Shown piece by piece: positions 21,753 through 34,066 of a stretch of DNA of 64,000 nucleotides. The translations under genes were made by a program, and so were the position numbers. The number at the start of each line of letters is the position of its first letter. The stretch's first letter is position 1. The DNA lies in the NCBI RefSeq assembly GCF_002575655.3, contig NC_053039.3, positions 223,777,622 to 223,841,621 on the forward strand, in the 5' to 3' direction. The notes beneath the pieces are model-generated. The model was not told where the DNA came from and did no database searches. It worked only from the letters and a program-made list of their open reading frames with translations. This stretch comes from Aegilops tauschii subsp. strangulata. Taxonomy: Eukaryota > Streptophyta > Magnoliopsida > Poales > Poaceae.

Positions 21753-22186
21753 GATGTTGCATGTGAAACTTGGTATTGGTGCAGTTGTGCAATGGGGTAG
21801 CTGAGTGCGGAAGCTATATCATGCTGCACTCTGATGTATTTCAATTATGAAATCCTGCTTCCTTAATATGGAAATGAAATATATTATGTGCTTAATATGA
21901 ATGTCAATTAGATCAATAAATGGATTATTAATAATAGGGCAATTAGCCTGCTAATTAGGTTTTCCTATTGCAAACGGTCATTGAGAAAACACTGTGGGCG
22001 ATGACCTCAGGCAACACACAATTTCTAGGAATAAACCGTGTTGGATCAATGAACAATCACACATGACATTCTCTTGAAAACTGTTTGCGTTAGGCCACCT
22101 TGCGCAAACGTTTTCCTTGGAGCGACTGTGTGGGATGTATATACGAACGGAAACATTTAGCGGGGACTGACTGTGTAGGATGTACT
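21753..22186. other. Unclassified sequence, DNA-transposon-like in the right part
   Basis: 21753-21960 is AT-rich with no feature seen. From about 21965 the text, including 'ACGGTCATTGAG', 'CGATGACCTCAGGC' and CGCAAACG repeats, has the style of CACTA internal sequence and appears to continue at 23763 across the solo LTR. No ends were found. Confidence 0.3.
22182..22186 (+). repeat. 5-bp target duplication GTACT of the solo LTR (left copy; right copy 23758-23762)
   Basis: GTACT lies immediately outside both ends of 22187-23757. Confidence 0.9.
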
Positions 22187-23757
22187 TGATGTCGCTTGAA
22201 GCTACGTCGGTTTTTCCCCAAAGAGGAAGGGATGATGCAGCACAGCGGCGGTAGGTATTTCCCTCATATATGAAACCAAGGTTATCGAACCAGTAGGAGA
22301 ACCAAGCAACCCAACATAAACAGCCCCTGCACACAGATAAAATCCTAGCAACCCGACGTGTTAAAGGGGTTGTCAATCCCTTCCGGGGTACGGCGCCTCA
22401 GTTAGGCAAACAGACGTGAGATAAATTTGTAGTAAATTGATAGATCGAACGCCAAATAAAATAAATAAGAATAAATAGCAGTAAGGTAATTTTGTATTTT
22501 TGGCTTAATAGATCTAAAAATAAATGCAAGGAAAAATTAGATCGCAAAGGCAAATATATGAGAAAGAGACCCGGGGGCCGTAGGTTTCACTAGTGGCTTC
22601 TCTCGAAAAAAAATAGCAAACGGTGGGTGGACAAATTACTGTTGGGCAATTGACAAAACTTCAAATACTCATGACGATATCCAGACAATGATCATTATAT
22701 AGGCATCACGTCCAAGATTAGTAGATCGACTCCTGCCTGCATCTACTACTGACCGCTATCCAGCATGCATCTAGTGTATTAAGTTCATGGAAAAACGGAG
22801 TAATGCAATAAGAACGATGACATGATGTAGACAAGATCTATCTATGTAGAGATAGACCCCATCGTTTTATCCTTAGTAGCAACGATACATACGTGTCGGT
22901 TCCCTTTCTGTTACTGGGATCAAGCACCATAAGATCGAACCCACTACAAAGCACCTCTTCCCATTGCAAGATAAATAGATCAAGTTGGCCAAACAAAACC
23001 CAAATATCGGAGAAGAAATACGAGGCTATAAGAGATCATGCATAAAAGAGTTCAGAGAAACTCAAATACTTTCATGGATATAAAAAGATAGATCTGATCA
23101 TAAACTCAAAGTTCATCGATCCCAACAAACACACCGCAAAAGAGTTACCTCATATGGATGTCCAAGAGACCATTGTATTGAGAATTCAGAGAGAGAGATG
23201 AAGCCATCTAGCTACTAACTACGGACCCGAAGGTCTACAAAGAACTACTCACGCATCATCGGAGAGGCACCAATGGAGGTGGTGAACCCCATCCGAGATG
23301 GTGTCTAGATTGGATCTGGTGGTTCTGGACTCTACGGCGGCTGGATGAATATTTTGTCGACTCCCTAGGGTTCTGGAAATATTGGGGTATTTATAGAGCA
23401 AAGAGGCGGTCTGGGGGCACCCACGGTGGGCACAACCCACCAGGGCGCGCCTGGGCCTCCTGGAGCGCCCTGGTGGGTTGTGCCTCCCTTGAGGCACCCC
23501 CAGGCGCAGCCAGGGCCCATTACGTTCCTTCTGGTCCAAAAAAATCTCCGTGAAGTTTCGTTGCGTTTGGAATGTCTGATATTGATTTCCTGCGATGTAC
23601 AAAACAAGCAGAAAACAACAACTGGCACTTGGCACTATGTCAATAGGTTAGTACCAAAAATGATATAAAATGACTATAAAATGATTATAAAACATCCAAT
23701 GTTGGTAATATAACAACATGGAACAATCAAAAATTATAGATACGTTGGAGCGTCTCA
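22187..23757 (-). mobile_element. Solo LTR, Athila-like (Sabrina/WHAM style), 1571 bp
   Basis: On the minus strand it runs from TGAGACGCTCC at 23757 to GCGACATCA at 22187, flanked on both sides by GTACT. No internal region is attached. This is the product of recombination between two LTRs of one insertion. It contains a GC-rich palindrome with perfect 20-bp arms (23429-23448 and 23465-23484) and a TATA-like block at 23385-23392 read on the minus strand. Confidence 0.93.
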
Positions 23758-23762
23758 GTACT

Positions 23763-24009
23763 TACGACCTGAAACGATTTCACCAGTATAATTGTATTTT
23801 TTTTTAGCACTACTGTATGTATAACCGTATTTGATCGATCGCCGGCCGCATACGACCTCATTTTGCCGAGCGTATGTGCTAGGAGGGCATATCCACGATG
23901 GTTTCTGGGTCGTGTGGGAAGGACCCCCCTATCGCAGTCACTCACTAGGTGACTGTTCAGAACACCGTCGCGGAAAGGGGTTAAATACCGTTTGTATAGC
24001 ACCTCATTG
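23763..24009. other. Unclassified, CACTA-like sequence right of the solo LTR
   Basis: It contains GTCACTCACTAGGTGACTG and 'GGAAAGGGGTTAAATACCG', in the same style as 21965-22181, so it is probably the other side of one older DNA transposon. No ORF. Confidence 0.3.
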
Positions 24010-25974
24010 TACCAGTGATACAACCTCCACCATCATATTCTATTCCACCTATAGTACTATATCCATGGCTCACGCTCATGTATTCCGTGAAAGTTGAAAA
24101 GGCTTGAGAACATTAAAAGTACGAAACAATTTCTTGGCTTGTCATCGGGGTTGTGCATGATGAAATACTTTGTGTGACAAAGATGGAGCATAGCTAGACT
24201 ATATGATTTTGTAGGGATAACTTTCTTTGGCCATGTTTTTTTGAGAAGACATGATTGCTTTACTAGTATGCTTGAAGTACTATTGTCTTTATGTCAAATG
24301 ATAGACTATTGCTTTGAATCACTCGTGTCTTAATATTCATGCCATGATTAGATTATATGATCAAGATTGTGCTAGGTAGCATTCCACATCAAAAATTATC
24401 TTTTTTATCATTTCCCTACTCGAGGACGAGCAGGAATTAAGCTTGGGAATGCTGATACGTCTCTGTCGTATCTATAATTTTTGATTGTTCCATGCCAATA
24501 TTCTACAACTTATACATACTTTTGGCAACAATTTATATGATGTTTTGGACTAACATATTGATTCAGAGCCCAATGCCAGTTCCTGTTTGTTGCATGTTTT
24601 TTTCATAGAAAATCCATATCAAATGGAGTCCAAACGGGATAAAACCTTACGGAGATTTTTTTGAATATATGTGAATTTTGGGAAGTGGGATCAACGCGAG
24701 ACGATGTACGAGGCGGCGGCATGGCAAGGGGGTGTGCCCCAGGGGGTAGGGCACGCCCTGGGCCCTTGTGGCCACCCCGTAAGGAGGTTGGTGCCCTTCT
24801 TCTAGCGCAAGAAAGCTAATATCCAGATAAAAATCGTGTTAAAATTTCAGCCCAATCGGAGTTACGAATCTCCGGGAATTTAAGAAACGGTGAAAGGCCA
24901 GAAACAGAGAGCGCAGAAATAGAAGGAAACAGAGAGAGAGATCCAATCTCGGAGGGCTCCCGCCCCTCCGCCACCATGGTGGCAAGGACCATAGGGGAAA
25001 CCCTTATCCCATCTAGGGGGAAGGTCAAGTAAGAATAAGAAGGAGGGGGGCTCTCTCCCCCTATCTCCCGGTGTCGCCGGAACGCCGCCGGGGCCATCAT
25101 CGTGACGGCGATCTAATCCAACAACTTCGCCGCCGTCATCACCAACTCTCTCCCCCTCTATGCAGCGGTATAAGACCTCTTCTCCCCGCTATAATCTCTA
25201 CTTAAACATGGTGCTCAATGCTATATATTATTTCCCAATGATGTATGGCTATCCTATGATGTTTGAGTAGATCCGTTTTGTCCTATGGGTTGATTGATGA
25301 TCTTGATTGGTTTGAGTTGTATGTTTTATTATTGGTGCTATCCTATGATGCTCTCCGTGTCCCGCAAGCATGAGGGATCCCCACTGTAGGGTTTGCAATA
25401 TGTTCATGATCCGCTTATGGTGGGTTGCTAAGGTGACAGAAGCTTAAACCCGAGTAAGGGGGTTGTTTGCGTATGGGAGTAAAGAGGACTTGATACTTTA
25501 ATGCTATGGTTGGGTTTTACCTTAATGATCTTTATTAGTTACGTATGTTTGCTAGAGTTCCAATCATAGGTGCATATGATCCAAGAAGAGAAAGTATGTT
25601 AGCTTATGCATGTCCCTCATATAAAATTGCAATAATGATTACCGGTCTAGTTATCGATTGCCTAGGGACAAATAACTTTCTTGCGTAACAAAAAGCTCCG
25701 TACTAAAACTAACTTAGTTGTTTATTTATCTAGATAACCCCTAGCTTTTATTTGCGTGCTCTTTATTATCTTGCAAACCTATCCTACAACACCTACAAAG
25801 TACTTCTAGTTTCATACTTGTTCTAGGTAAAGCGAACGTTAAGCGTGCATAGAGTTGTACCGGTGGTCGATAGAACTTGAGGGAATATTTGTTCTACCTT
25901 TAGCTCCTCGTCTGGTTCGACACTCTTACTTATCAAAAGAGGCTACAACTGATCCCCTATACTTGTGGGTTATC
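24010..25974 (+). mobile_element. 3' end of an Athila-like element: internal tail plus 3' LTR
   Basis: Non-coding internal tail (about 24010-24452) ending in a purine-rich AAGCTTGGGAATGC, followed by an LTR starting TGATACGTCTCTG at 24453 and ending ...TGGGTTATC near 25974. The 5' part is missing. The LTR is the plus-strand equivalent of the A and B LTR style (ends CCCTATACTTGTGGGTTATC). Confidence 0.8.
24453..25974 (+). repeat. 3' LTR of the truncated Athila-like element
   Basis: 1522 bp. It starts TG after the purine-rich tract. The last base before the next element is C rather than the expected CA. Its GC-rich palindrome near 24728-24775 is decayed. Confidence 0.8.
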
Positions 25975-25975
25975 T

Positions 25976-27314
25976 GTGAGCACAAATGGTATTGCAATGT
26001 TTAGAAACAAGGCCTAGGGTCCGTACTTTCGCTAGTGCAATCTCTCAACAATGCTAATATAATTGGATCATATAACCACCCTCCACATGTGATGAAGAAT
26101 CACTCCAAAGTTCTTATCTAGCGGAGAACATAAGAAGAAATTGTTTATAGGGTACGAAACCACCTCAAAGTTATCCTTTCCGATCGATCTATCCAAGAGT
26201 TCGTACTAAAATAACACCAAGTTATCCTTTTTGATGGATCTATCTAAGAGTTCGTACTAAAACAACACCATATGATACACATCAATCAACTCTAAAATCA
26301 CCTAGATACTCTAATTCCACCATGAGTATCCGTGAGTTGATTATACGATATGCATCAAGCAATTTCAGATTCATAATACTCAATCCAACACAAAGAACCT
26401 CAAAGAGTGCCCCAAGATTTCTACAGGAGAAACAAGGACAAAACATGCATCCCTATGCATAGATTACCCCAATGTCACCTCGGGAATCTGCGAGTTGAGT
26501 GCCAAAACATATATCAAGTGAATCAATATGATGCCCCATTGTAACCACGGGTATTCATAGCAAGACATACATCAAGTGCTCTCAGATCCATAAAAGTATT
26601 CAATTCGATAATAACGAAATCTCAAGGGGAAAACTCAATTCATCACAACAAGATAGAGAGGGGAAAACACCATATGATCCAACTATATTAACAAAGCCCA
26701 CGATACATCAACATCATGCCAAATTAAGAACACGAGAGAGAGAGAGAGAGAGAGATTAAACACATAGCTACTGGTACAAACCCTCAGCCCCGAGGGTGGA
26801 CTACTCCCTCCTCCTCACGGTGGCTGCTGGGATGATGAAGATGGACTTCGGTGATGATTTACCCCTCTCACAGAGTGCCGAAACAGGGTCTAGATTGGTT
26901 TTTCATGGCTACAGGGGCTTGCGGCGTTGGAACTTCTGATCTAGGTTAACTTTCGGAGGTTTCTGAATATATAGGATTTTTTAGCATCGGTTTCACATGA
27001 AGATGGGCCTCAGGGGGGCCCCCACCAGGGCACGCCAAGGGGGGTGGCACGCCCTGGTGCCTTGTGGGCAGCAGGGGCCCCCCTCTAGTGGTTCTTTCGT
27101 CCGGTATTTTTCTTTTCTTCCAAAAAAAAATCGTCAAAATGTTTCGTCCGATTCTGAGAACTTTTTTTCTGCACAAAAAAACAACACCATAGCAGTTCTA
27201 CTGAAAACAGCGTCAGTCCAGGTTAGTTCCATCAAATCATACCAAAACCATATAGAATTGTTGTAAGCATGGCATGAATACTTCATAAATTATAGATATG
27301 TTGGATACGTATCA
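25976..27314 (-). repeat. Truncated Athila-like LTR, minus strand
   Basis: Read on the minus strand it begins TGATACGTATCCAAC at 27314 and closely follows the LTR at 11476-13035 (shared blocks such as GCCTAGGGTCCGTA and 'TCTAGCGGAGAACATAAG'). The last ~340 bp of the LTR are missing where it meets the plus-strand LTR at 25974. A duplicated 60-bp block (about 26178-26237 and 26218-26275, 'GATCTATC.AAGAGTTCGTACT') and a GA microsatellite (about 26733-26752) occur inside. Confidence 0.8.
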
Positions 27315-27549
27315 GGGCCTGCCGGGTCCGCCCGGCACGGGCCCCGCCAGCTGCACGGTACTGTGGCTCGTCTCGTATGGCGTCACGGAGTGGTTGGTGT
27401 TGTGCGGCTACAGTGCTGCCTCGCCCGATCGATGTCCGCCCTGGTCAGCGGTACTAGGGACATTGTAGCTACGCTTGCCCTGGTCAGCGTGGGTAGGTGG
27501 CGCACTTTGGCCACGTCGGCCCGTCCTGGGGAGTTCTCTTGTCGTACGT
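27315..27549. other. GC-rich unclassified sequence, left of a solo LTR
   Basis: It joins 29220 onward once the solo LTR and one TACGT copy are removed. Inside is a short direct repeat around CCCTGGTCAGCG (27440 and 27478). It may be part of another LTR. No gene seen. Confidence 0.35.
27545..27549 (+). repeat. 5-bp target duplication TACGT of the solo LTR (left copy; right copy 29215-29219)
   Basis: TACGT directly flanks both ends of 27550-29214. Confidence 0.9.
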
Positions 27550-29214
27550 TGATGACCCATAAGTATAGGGGATAAATTGTAGCTCTTTTCTATAAGTAAG
27601 AGTGTTGAACCCAACGAGGAGCTGAAATGACAAGTGGTTTTCAGCAAGGTAATGTCTGCAAGTGCTGAAATTGTAAGTAACAAAGTAGTTTGATAGCAAG
27701 ATAATTTGTAACGAGAAAGTAACGATAATAGTAGCAAAAGTGCAGCAAGGTAGCCCAATCCTTTTGACGCAAAGGACAGGCCAAAACGGTCTCTTATAAT
27801 AGGAAATGTGTTCTTGAGGGTACACGGGAATTTCATCTAGTCACTTTCATCATGTTGATTCGATTTGTGTTCGCTACTTTGATAATTTGATATGTGTGTG
27901 GACCAGTGCTTAGGTGTTGTTCTTACTTGAAGAAACCTCCTACTTACGATTAACCCTCCTGCAAGCATCCGCAACTACTAGAAAAGTATTAAGAATAAAT
28001 TCTAACCATAGCATTAAACTTTTGGATCCAATCGGTCCCTTACGGAATAGCGCATAAACTGGGGTTTAAGCTTCTGTCATTCTCACAACCCATCATCTAA
28101 TTGCTACTCCACAATGCATTCCCTTAGGTCCAAATATGGTGAAGTGTCATGTAGTAGACGTTCACATGGCACCACTAAGGGAATCACAACATACATACTA
28201 TCAAAATATCGAACACATATCAAGTTCACATGATTACTTGCAACATGATTTCTCCCGTGACCTCTAGAGCAAAATTAACTACTCACAAATGATAATCATG
28301 CTCAAGATCAGAGGGGTATTAAATAGCATATTGGATCTGAACATATAATCTTCCACCAAATAAACCATATACTCCCTCCGTTCCTAAATATAAGTCTTTT
28401 TAGAGATTCCAACAAGTGACTACATACGGAGCAAAGTGAGTGAATCTACACTCTAAAGTATGTCTACATACATCCGTATGTTGTTGTCCATTTGAAATGT
28501 CTAAGAAGACTTATATTTAGGAACGGAGGGAGTAGTAATCAACTAAAAGATGTAATCAACACTACTAGTCACCCACAAGCACCAATCTATAGTTCCGGTA
28601 ACAAGATTTAACACAAGAGATGAACTAGGGTTTGAGATGAGATGGTGCTGTTGAAGATGTTGATGGAGATTGCCCTCCCCAAGATGGGAGAGTTGTTGGT
28701 GATGATGAGGACAATGATTTCCCCCTCCGGGAGGGAAGTCCCCCGGCGGAATCGCTCCACCGGAGGGCAAAAGTGCTCCTGCCCAAGTTCCGCCTCGAGA
28801 CGGTGGCGCTCCATCCCAAAAGTCCTCTCCTTATTTTTTCTAGGTCAAAATGACTAATATACCAGAAGATGGGCACCGGAGGTGGGCCTGGGTGAGCACA
28901 ACCCACCAGTGCGCGCCTGGGCTCCCTGGCGCGCCCAGGTGGGTTGTGCCCACCTGGTACTTATTTACTCCATTATTCTTCATATATTCCATAAAAATTC
29001 TCCGTGAATTTTCAGCTTGTTTGGAGTTGTGCAGAATAGGTAGCCTAACGTAGCTTTTCCAGGTCCAGATTTCCAGCTGCCGGAATTCTCCCTCTTTGTG
29101 TGTTCCTTGTAAATTATGAGAGAAAAGGCATTAGAGTTACTCCAAAAAAGCATTATTATGCATAAAAACATCATAAATAACAGTAGGAAAACATGATGCA
29201 AAATGGACGTATCA
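27550..29214 (-). mobile_element. Solo LTR, Athila-like, 1665 bp, carrying a nested MITE
   Basis: On the minus strand it runs from TGATACGTCC at 29214 to ACTTATGGGTCATCA at 27550. It is flanked by TACGT. It contains a Stowaway MITE (28372-28532) and a GC-rich palindrome with 27-nt arms and three mismatches (28891-28917 and 28928-28954). Confidence 0.92.
28372..28532. mobile_element. Stowaway-type MITE, 161 bp
   Basis: The ends CTCCCTCCGTTCCTAAATAT... and its reverse complement match perfectly over 27 bp and are flanked by TA on both sides. Perfect ends suggest a fairly recent insertion into the LTR. A related, diverged and inverted copy lies at 52314-52472. Confidence 0.93.
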
Positions 29215-29219
29215 TACGT

Positions 29220-29752
29220 ATGGATGGGACGGCCGGTAACCCCTGGCCACCCGATGCTCGGCCAGCCGGCCGGCCGGGTTGCCGCGTGAAGCCGCCTCAC
29301 ACCGGGGAGTTGGCTGGAGGCCTCGCCGGCTTGAGGGGCGCCTGTCGCCCCGATGTTTTAAAAAGGGATCCGGGTTCCGCAGCCTACCCGGGGGTCATCC
29401 CCCCGACAATAGTTAACGAGGACTTTTCATTGACCGAGACTAGAATCACAGTTCGACCGCTTGTACATCAATCGAGGTAAGCATAGGGCCACGAGAAGCC
29501 TATGAAGGATTATTTCTACACCAGTGCAACATATCCAGAGAAGTATTTCTTTCGGATTTCAAACACACCGAAGTCGCTTCCTCACAATTGCAATATTTGT
29601 GGAGAAGCATGATAATTGGTTTAAACTGAGGAGTGCATCATGGGATAAGTGTAGCATGTAAACACAAACTTAGAAGAATTGACAAAGATTTTTTTATGTT
29701 TTATGGGTTCAAATAGGAACCATTATTATTTAACTCCTAAAATATAAGCAGT
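29220..29752. other. Unclassified sequence between solo LTR and Harbinger-like element
   Basis: The first 190 bp are GC-rich with CCGGCCGGCCGG and end 'GGGGGTCATCCCCCCGACA', which could be the 3' end of an unidentified LTR. The rest is AT-rich. No ORF of interest. Confidence 0.3.
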
Positions 29753-29755
29753 TAA

Positions 29756-32247
29756 GGGCATCTCCAATGGTGACCCTCAAATTTCCTCTTGTGTCCGTCC
29801 GCGAAAAGGAGGGGGGACTAGTCTGCGGACACTAATGCAAAAAGGCGCCATCACACTGTAGACGCATACATTTTAACAACAACTCGAACCAATCGTACAA
29901 ATTCGTGCAAACACGACCGAGTTTCATATAAACATGACGGATTTTCATATAAACATTGTTGACACCAGATTTTCGCATGGTCAAAAACCCAATTAAGATG
30001 GTCTCAAATGTAGAAGTGATCTACATGAAAAAGTTTCGTATTACCGACATGAATATCTTTGAAATTTTGGTCATCACCATCTGATCTCATCTCGAGGGCC
30101 AAAGTTGTGCTCGAAGTACTAGGATTTTGTATGCAGAGTACTCTTTGGCCGATTAGGCCTCCGAGACAAACTCATATGAGAAACTATTATACACAGGTTG
30201 TCTTCGTCTCGTCGAAACAATTGTTTTTGACATAAAAATCATCTCAATACGAGGTCCTATACAAAAGTTAGAGCCTACACAACGCGACCCTACCGTGAGC
30301 AAAAATGACACCCGAGACCAGATAAACATGTGACCATGTCTGATGGGTTGCGTGAGTAATTGCCAGTTTTGCGCGAAATATTCTGCCCTCAGGATGGGCT
30401 CGGATCAAAAAATGTTCAGCATGAAAGTTGTTCGTCTCATCGAAATGGTTTAATTTGCTTTTGGGCGCATCTTCATCCGAGGTCGTATTTGGCCTGTGAA
30501 ACACAAAAACCGGAATGTTGTCTCATACATACCTAATCCGAGTTCGGCTAATTTTGGAAGGATTTGGACGAGATTTGGAGTTCTTTTCTTGTATGGGAAG
30601 TCCATCCGCCTCTTATATGTACAAGACGTGACGACCGACTGAATAACACACAATCGGATAATCAATCTACCACTTTTTATCGTTTATCTGTTCTCCTTAA
30701 CCCTAGTTCTTCTTTTTCTCGTTCTTCGTTCGTTCTTCGTGAAGGAGGGCAGTGATCCACGAGGACCTAGGGGCGATCAGGTTGACCTAGCTGCCGCGCG
30801 CCCTGATGGGGTCCTTCTCGGGTGTGTGGGCTTTCGAGTCTATAGAAGTGCCCGTCGGATTTCTTGCGTACCACGCTTCCGAATGGGTCTCCTTCAACGT
30901 GAGCTGCGGTGCATCACCCTCAGTGTCGAGGGTACACGGTGACGTGTTCGTGTGTGAACAAACATGACATTTTCATTACATTTACATCAACTAAGTGGTG
31001 TTAGTCCGGCTGTGGAGGTATAATTAATACCTAATCTAAATTGTCGTCCGCGGATCCCTTTGTCTTCCTCATGTCCGGCAGCCCGATCACCGAACTGCCG
31101 GGATCCTCGGAGGTATATGTTTCGGTGCAAAGGATGGATCGCTTCCCCACTACTTATCAGAGTGGAACCCTCGACTGATGCTTCAGCGGGAGGGGAAGGG
31201 GCTGCCTCCGCTTTCGTGGAGCCCATGCGGGGTCGACGATGGTCTGCGGTGAAGAAGAAACAGGCAAGACACCGGCTGCGTGCGCCGGCGTTGCCTTGGC
31301 AGTGGTCTTCCGTGTTCTACTTCTCCCCGATGATGGCGGCAGATGCGAGCGCGCTAGCCACCAACTTGTCAATCTCCATGCACCCGGCTTCTGTCTCTGC
31401 CTGCATGGAGGCGCGGTCGCAGACACGGGAGGCGCGTGACGACATGGTGTGCTCGACGGTAGCGACGATGCCTGTGCCACCATGCTCCTTGTCATGCCGG
31501 CTTGGGGCAGCAACTGGCTCCATTGGGCTAGGCGAGGGAGGTGGAGCATCGATCTTACTCGCTCGCATGTGGGTGGCTCGGCAGGCCACCCAGCCAACTT
31601 TTATGCCGGAGAACTGCTCTTCCTACTCGTCGGACGCCATCGAAAGACTGGAGAAAATGATGAAAGGAGCAGATGGCGAGAAGTGGAGTGGTGCGATTAT
31701 TGCCCATCATCTGGCCTCTTTTAAATAAAGGGCGGAAGGGAGGAGATTGGCTGGCGCTGCATTTAATGCCGGCCCACTCATGAACGGACGTGTGGCCGTA
31801 GTAGGTTTCTCGGCTTCCATGCGGGTTTAATAGAGGCATTTGAATGTGGTGAGGAGGCATGTTCAGCTGGCCGTGCAGTGGGCGGCGATCTCCGCCTGCG
31901 TGTCGCTTCAATGGTGGAGGCACTGAGAGGTCGCATCTGCCCTGAGTCGCCTTCAATGTGGAATGGCGCGCTCTACAGCAGCATGAATGCGGGCAGGTGG
32001 GCGACGAGCAGGAAGGGCGTGCGGGCGTTGGTGGGAGTTGTTTTTGATGGGCCAGGACAGTCAGAAGCGGGTGTGATAGCGGTCTGGACTCCCGAAAACC
32101 TCCCCATGTTTGTCTCCGGTTTGTGGGAGAAAACACGTCCGGGCCGCTCCGCGGACCGATACAGGCCCGCGTTGGATGGCTCCCGCGGTTCGGTCGATGC
32201 AGTCCAGACGCATGCGGGAGGACTGAGGGTCGGTGTTGTAGGTGCCC
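29756..32247. mobile_element. Harbinger-like DNA transposon (non-autonomous or decayed), containing a solo LTR
   Basis: The ends are imperfect inverted repeats: GGGCATCTCCAATGGTGACC on the left, and GGGCACCTACAACACCGACC as the reverse complement on the right. Both sides carry a TAA duplication (29753-29755, 32248-32250), as expected for PIF/Harbinger. The part right of the nested LTR (31040-32240) is GC-rich. It has several overlapping ORFs, for example 31317-31589 on the minus strand with alanine-rich LVASALASAAIIGEK, but none matches a transposase I can recognise. Confidence 0.65.
29957..30960 (+). mobile_element. Solo LTR of a Gypsy-like element, 1004 bp
   Basis: It begins TGTTGACACCAG and ends GTGTGAACA, and is flanked by AACAT on both sides (29952-29956 and 30961-30965). 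No internal sequence remains. Its segment 30640-30817 recurs at 32435-32611. It lies inside the Harbinger-like element, so it inserted later. Confidence 0.9.
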
Positions 32248-32434
32248 TAAGGTATAAAGGGTCTTTTTGGAGGCCTAAATTATAAGGGTCTAGCTGCTCT
32301 TATATTGCCATCCGGTTGGAGGAAAAACTAACTACTACACCAGATTTCACTGATTGCCACACGATGTTAGTGGTTTCCGGTGTGTATTTTAGGTCAATTT
32401 TAACAATACATTTCACTAACAAAATATAAATGAT
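32248..32434. other. Short unclassified AT-rich stretch
   Basis: It lies between the Harbinger-like end and an LTR fragment. No feature seen. Confidence 0.3.
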
Positions 32435-32612
32435 ATGTCACACAATCGAACAATCAATCTACCACTTTTTATTTGTTATCCTATCTCCTTAACCCTAGTT
32501 CTTCTTCTTCTCATTCTTCATTCGTTCTTCGCGAAGGAGGGCAGCAATCCACGAGGCCCAAGGGGCAATCAGGTCGACCTAGGGCAGCCTAGCCTCCGCG
32601 CACCCTAACAGG
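32435..32612 (+). repeat. LTR fragment of the same family as 29957-30960
   Basis: About 175 bp match 30640-30817 (CAATCTACCACTTTTTAT, the CTTCGTTC-rich run, GAAGGAGGGCAG). It is cut off by the start of element A at 32613. Confidence 0.8.
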
Positions 32613-34000
32613 TGATACATCTCCATCTTATCTACTTTTCCAAACGCTTTTGCTCGTGTTTTGGACTCTAATTTGCATGATTTGAATGACACTAACCCGG
32701 ACTGACGTTGTTTTCAGTAGAATTGCCATGGTGTTGTTTTTGTGCATAAATCAAAGTTCTCAGATTGACCTTGAAAATTTACAGAGAATTTTTATGGAAT
32801 ATATAAAAAATTCTGGCGGAAAATATACCAGAGGGGGCACCCAGGAGCCACAAGCTCAGGGGGCGCGCCTACCCCTCCCCCCAGGGCGCGCCCTGCGAGC
32901 TTGTGGGCCCTCGGACATCCGACAACCCTAACTCCAACTCAATATATACCTATTCGCCAAGAAAAAAATCAGAGAGAAGGATTCATCGTGTTTTACGATA
33001 CAGAGCCGCCGCCACCTCATGTTCTTCATCGGGAGGGCTGATCTGAAGTCCGTTTGGGCTCTGGAGGGTGGAACCCGTTGCCGTCCTCATCACCAACTCA
33101 TCTTCACCGCCAATTTCATGATGCTCACCACCTGGAGTGAGTAATTCCTTCGTATGCTTGCTGGACGGTGATTGTTTGGGTGAGATTTATCATGTAATCG
33201 AGTTAGTTTTGTTAGGGCTTGATCCCTAGTATCCACTGTGTTCTGAGATTGATGTTGCTATGGCTTTGCTATGCTTAATGCATGTCACTAGGGCCCGAGT
33301 GCCATGATTTCAGATCTGAACCTATTATGTATTCATGAATATATGTGTGTTCTTGATCCTATCTTGCAAGTTATATGCACCTATTACGTGTTATGATCCG
33401 CATACCCCAAGGTGACAATAATTGGGATTCTTTTCGGTGATTACCGTTGTTTGAGGAGTTCATGTATTCACTAAGTGCTAAGGCTTTGTTCCAATTCTCT
33501 ATTAAAAGGAGTCCTGAACATCCCTTAGTTTCCTTATGGACCCCGCTGCCATGGGAGGGTAGGACAAATGATGTCATGCAAGTTCTTTTCCATAAGCACG
33601 TATGACTATATACGGAATACATGCCTACATTACGTTGATGAAGTGGAGCTAGTTCTATGTCGCTCTAGGTTATAACTGCTGCATGATGAATATCATTCAA
33701 CACAATTATCCATCGCTGATCCAATGCCTATGCTTTTCATATATTGATCTTTGCTAAGTTAGTTTCACCGTTGCTGCTGTTACAATCACTACAATATTGC
33801 TACTACTATCAAACTATCATACTACTTTGCTACTGTTCACCTTGCTGCAGATATTATGTCTTTCAGGTGTGGTTGAATTGAAAACTCAACTACTAATACT
33901 TGCAAATATTCTTTGGCTCCCCTTGTGTCGAATCAATAAATTTGGGTTGAATACTCTACCCTCGAAATTTGTTGCGATCCCCTATACTTGTGGGTTATCT
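32613..34000 (+). repeat. 5' LTR of element A
   Basis: It begins TGATACATCTCC and ends GTGGGTTATCT. A GC-rich palindrome (arms around 32848-32869 and 32885-32906) precedes TATATA at 32943-32948. It is collinear with the LTR of B at 40491-41891. Confidence 0.9.
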
Positions 34001-34011
34001 AGACCTTTTTC

Positions 34012-34029
34012 TGGCACCGTTGTCGGGGA
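34012..34029 (+). other. Primer binding site of element A, mutated tRNA-Asp type
   Basis: TGGCACCGTTGTCGGGGA, with two C-to-T-type changes from the standard Athila site. Confidence 0.8.
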
Positions 34030-34066
34030 GCATAGCTCTATTTGCTCAGTCACTTGGGATTTATAT

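Noticed and set aside
22385..22394. GGGGTACGGCGCC as a primer binding site inside the solo LTR
   Set aside because: It lies 200 bp inside the LTR bounded by exact GTACT duplications, so it is LTR sequence and only resembles a primer site.
31060..31728. Plus-strand 222-residue ORF in the Harbinger-like element
   Set aside because: At least four ORFs overlap on both strands in GC-rich DNA and none shows a transposase or host domain. Kept only as part of the element.
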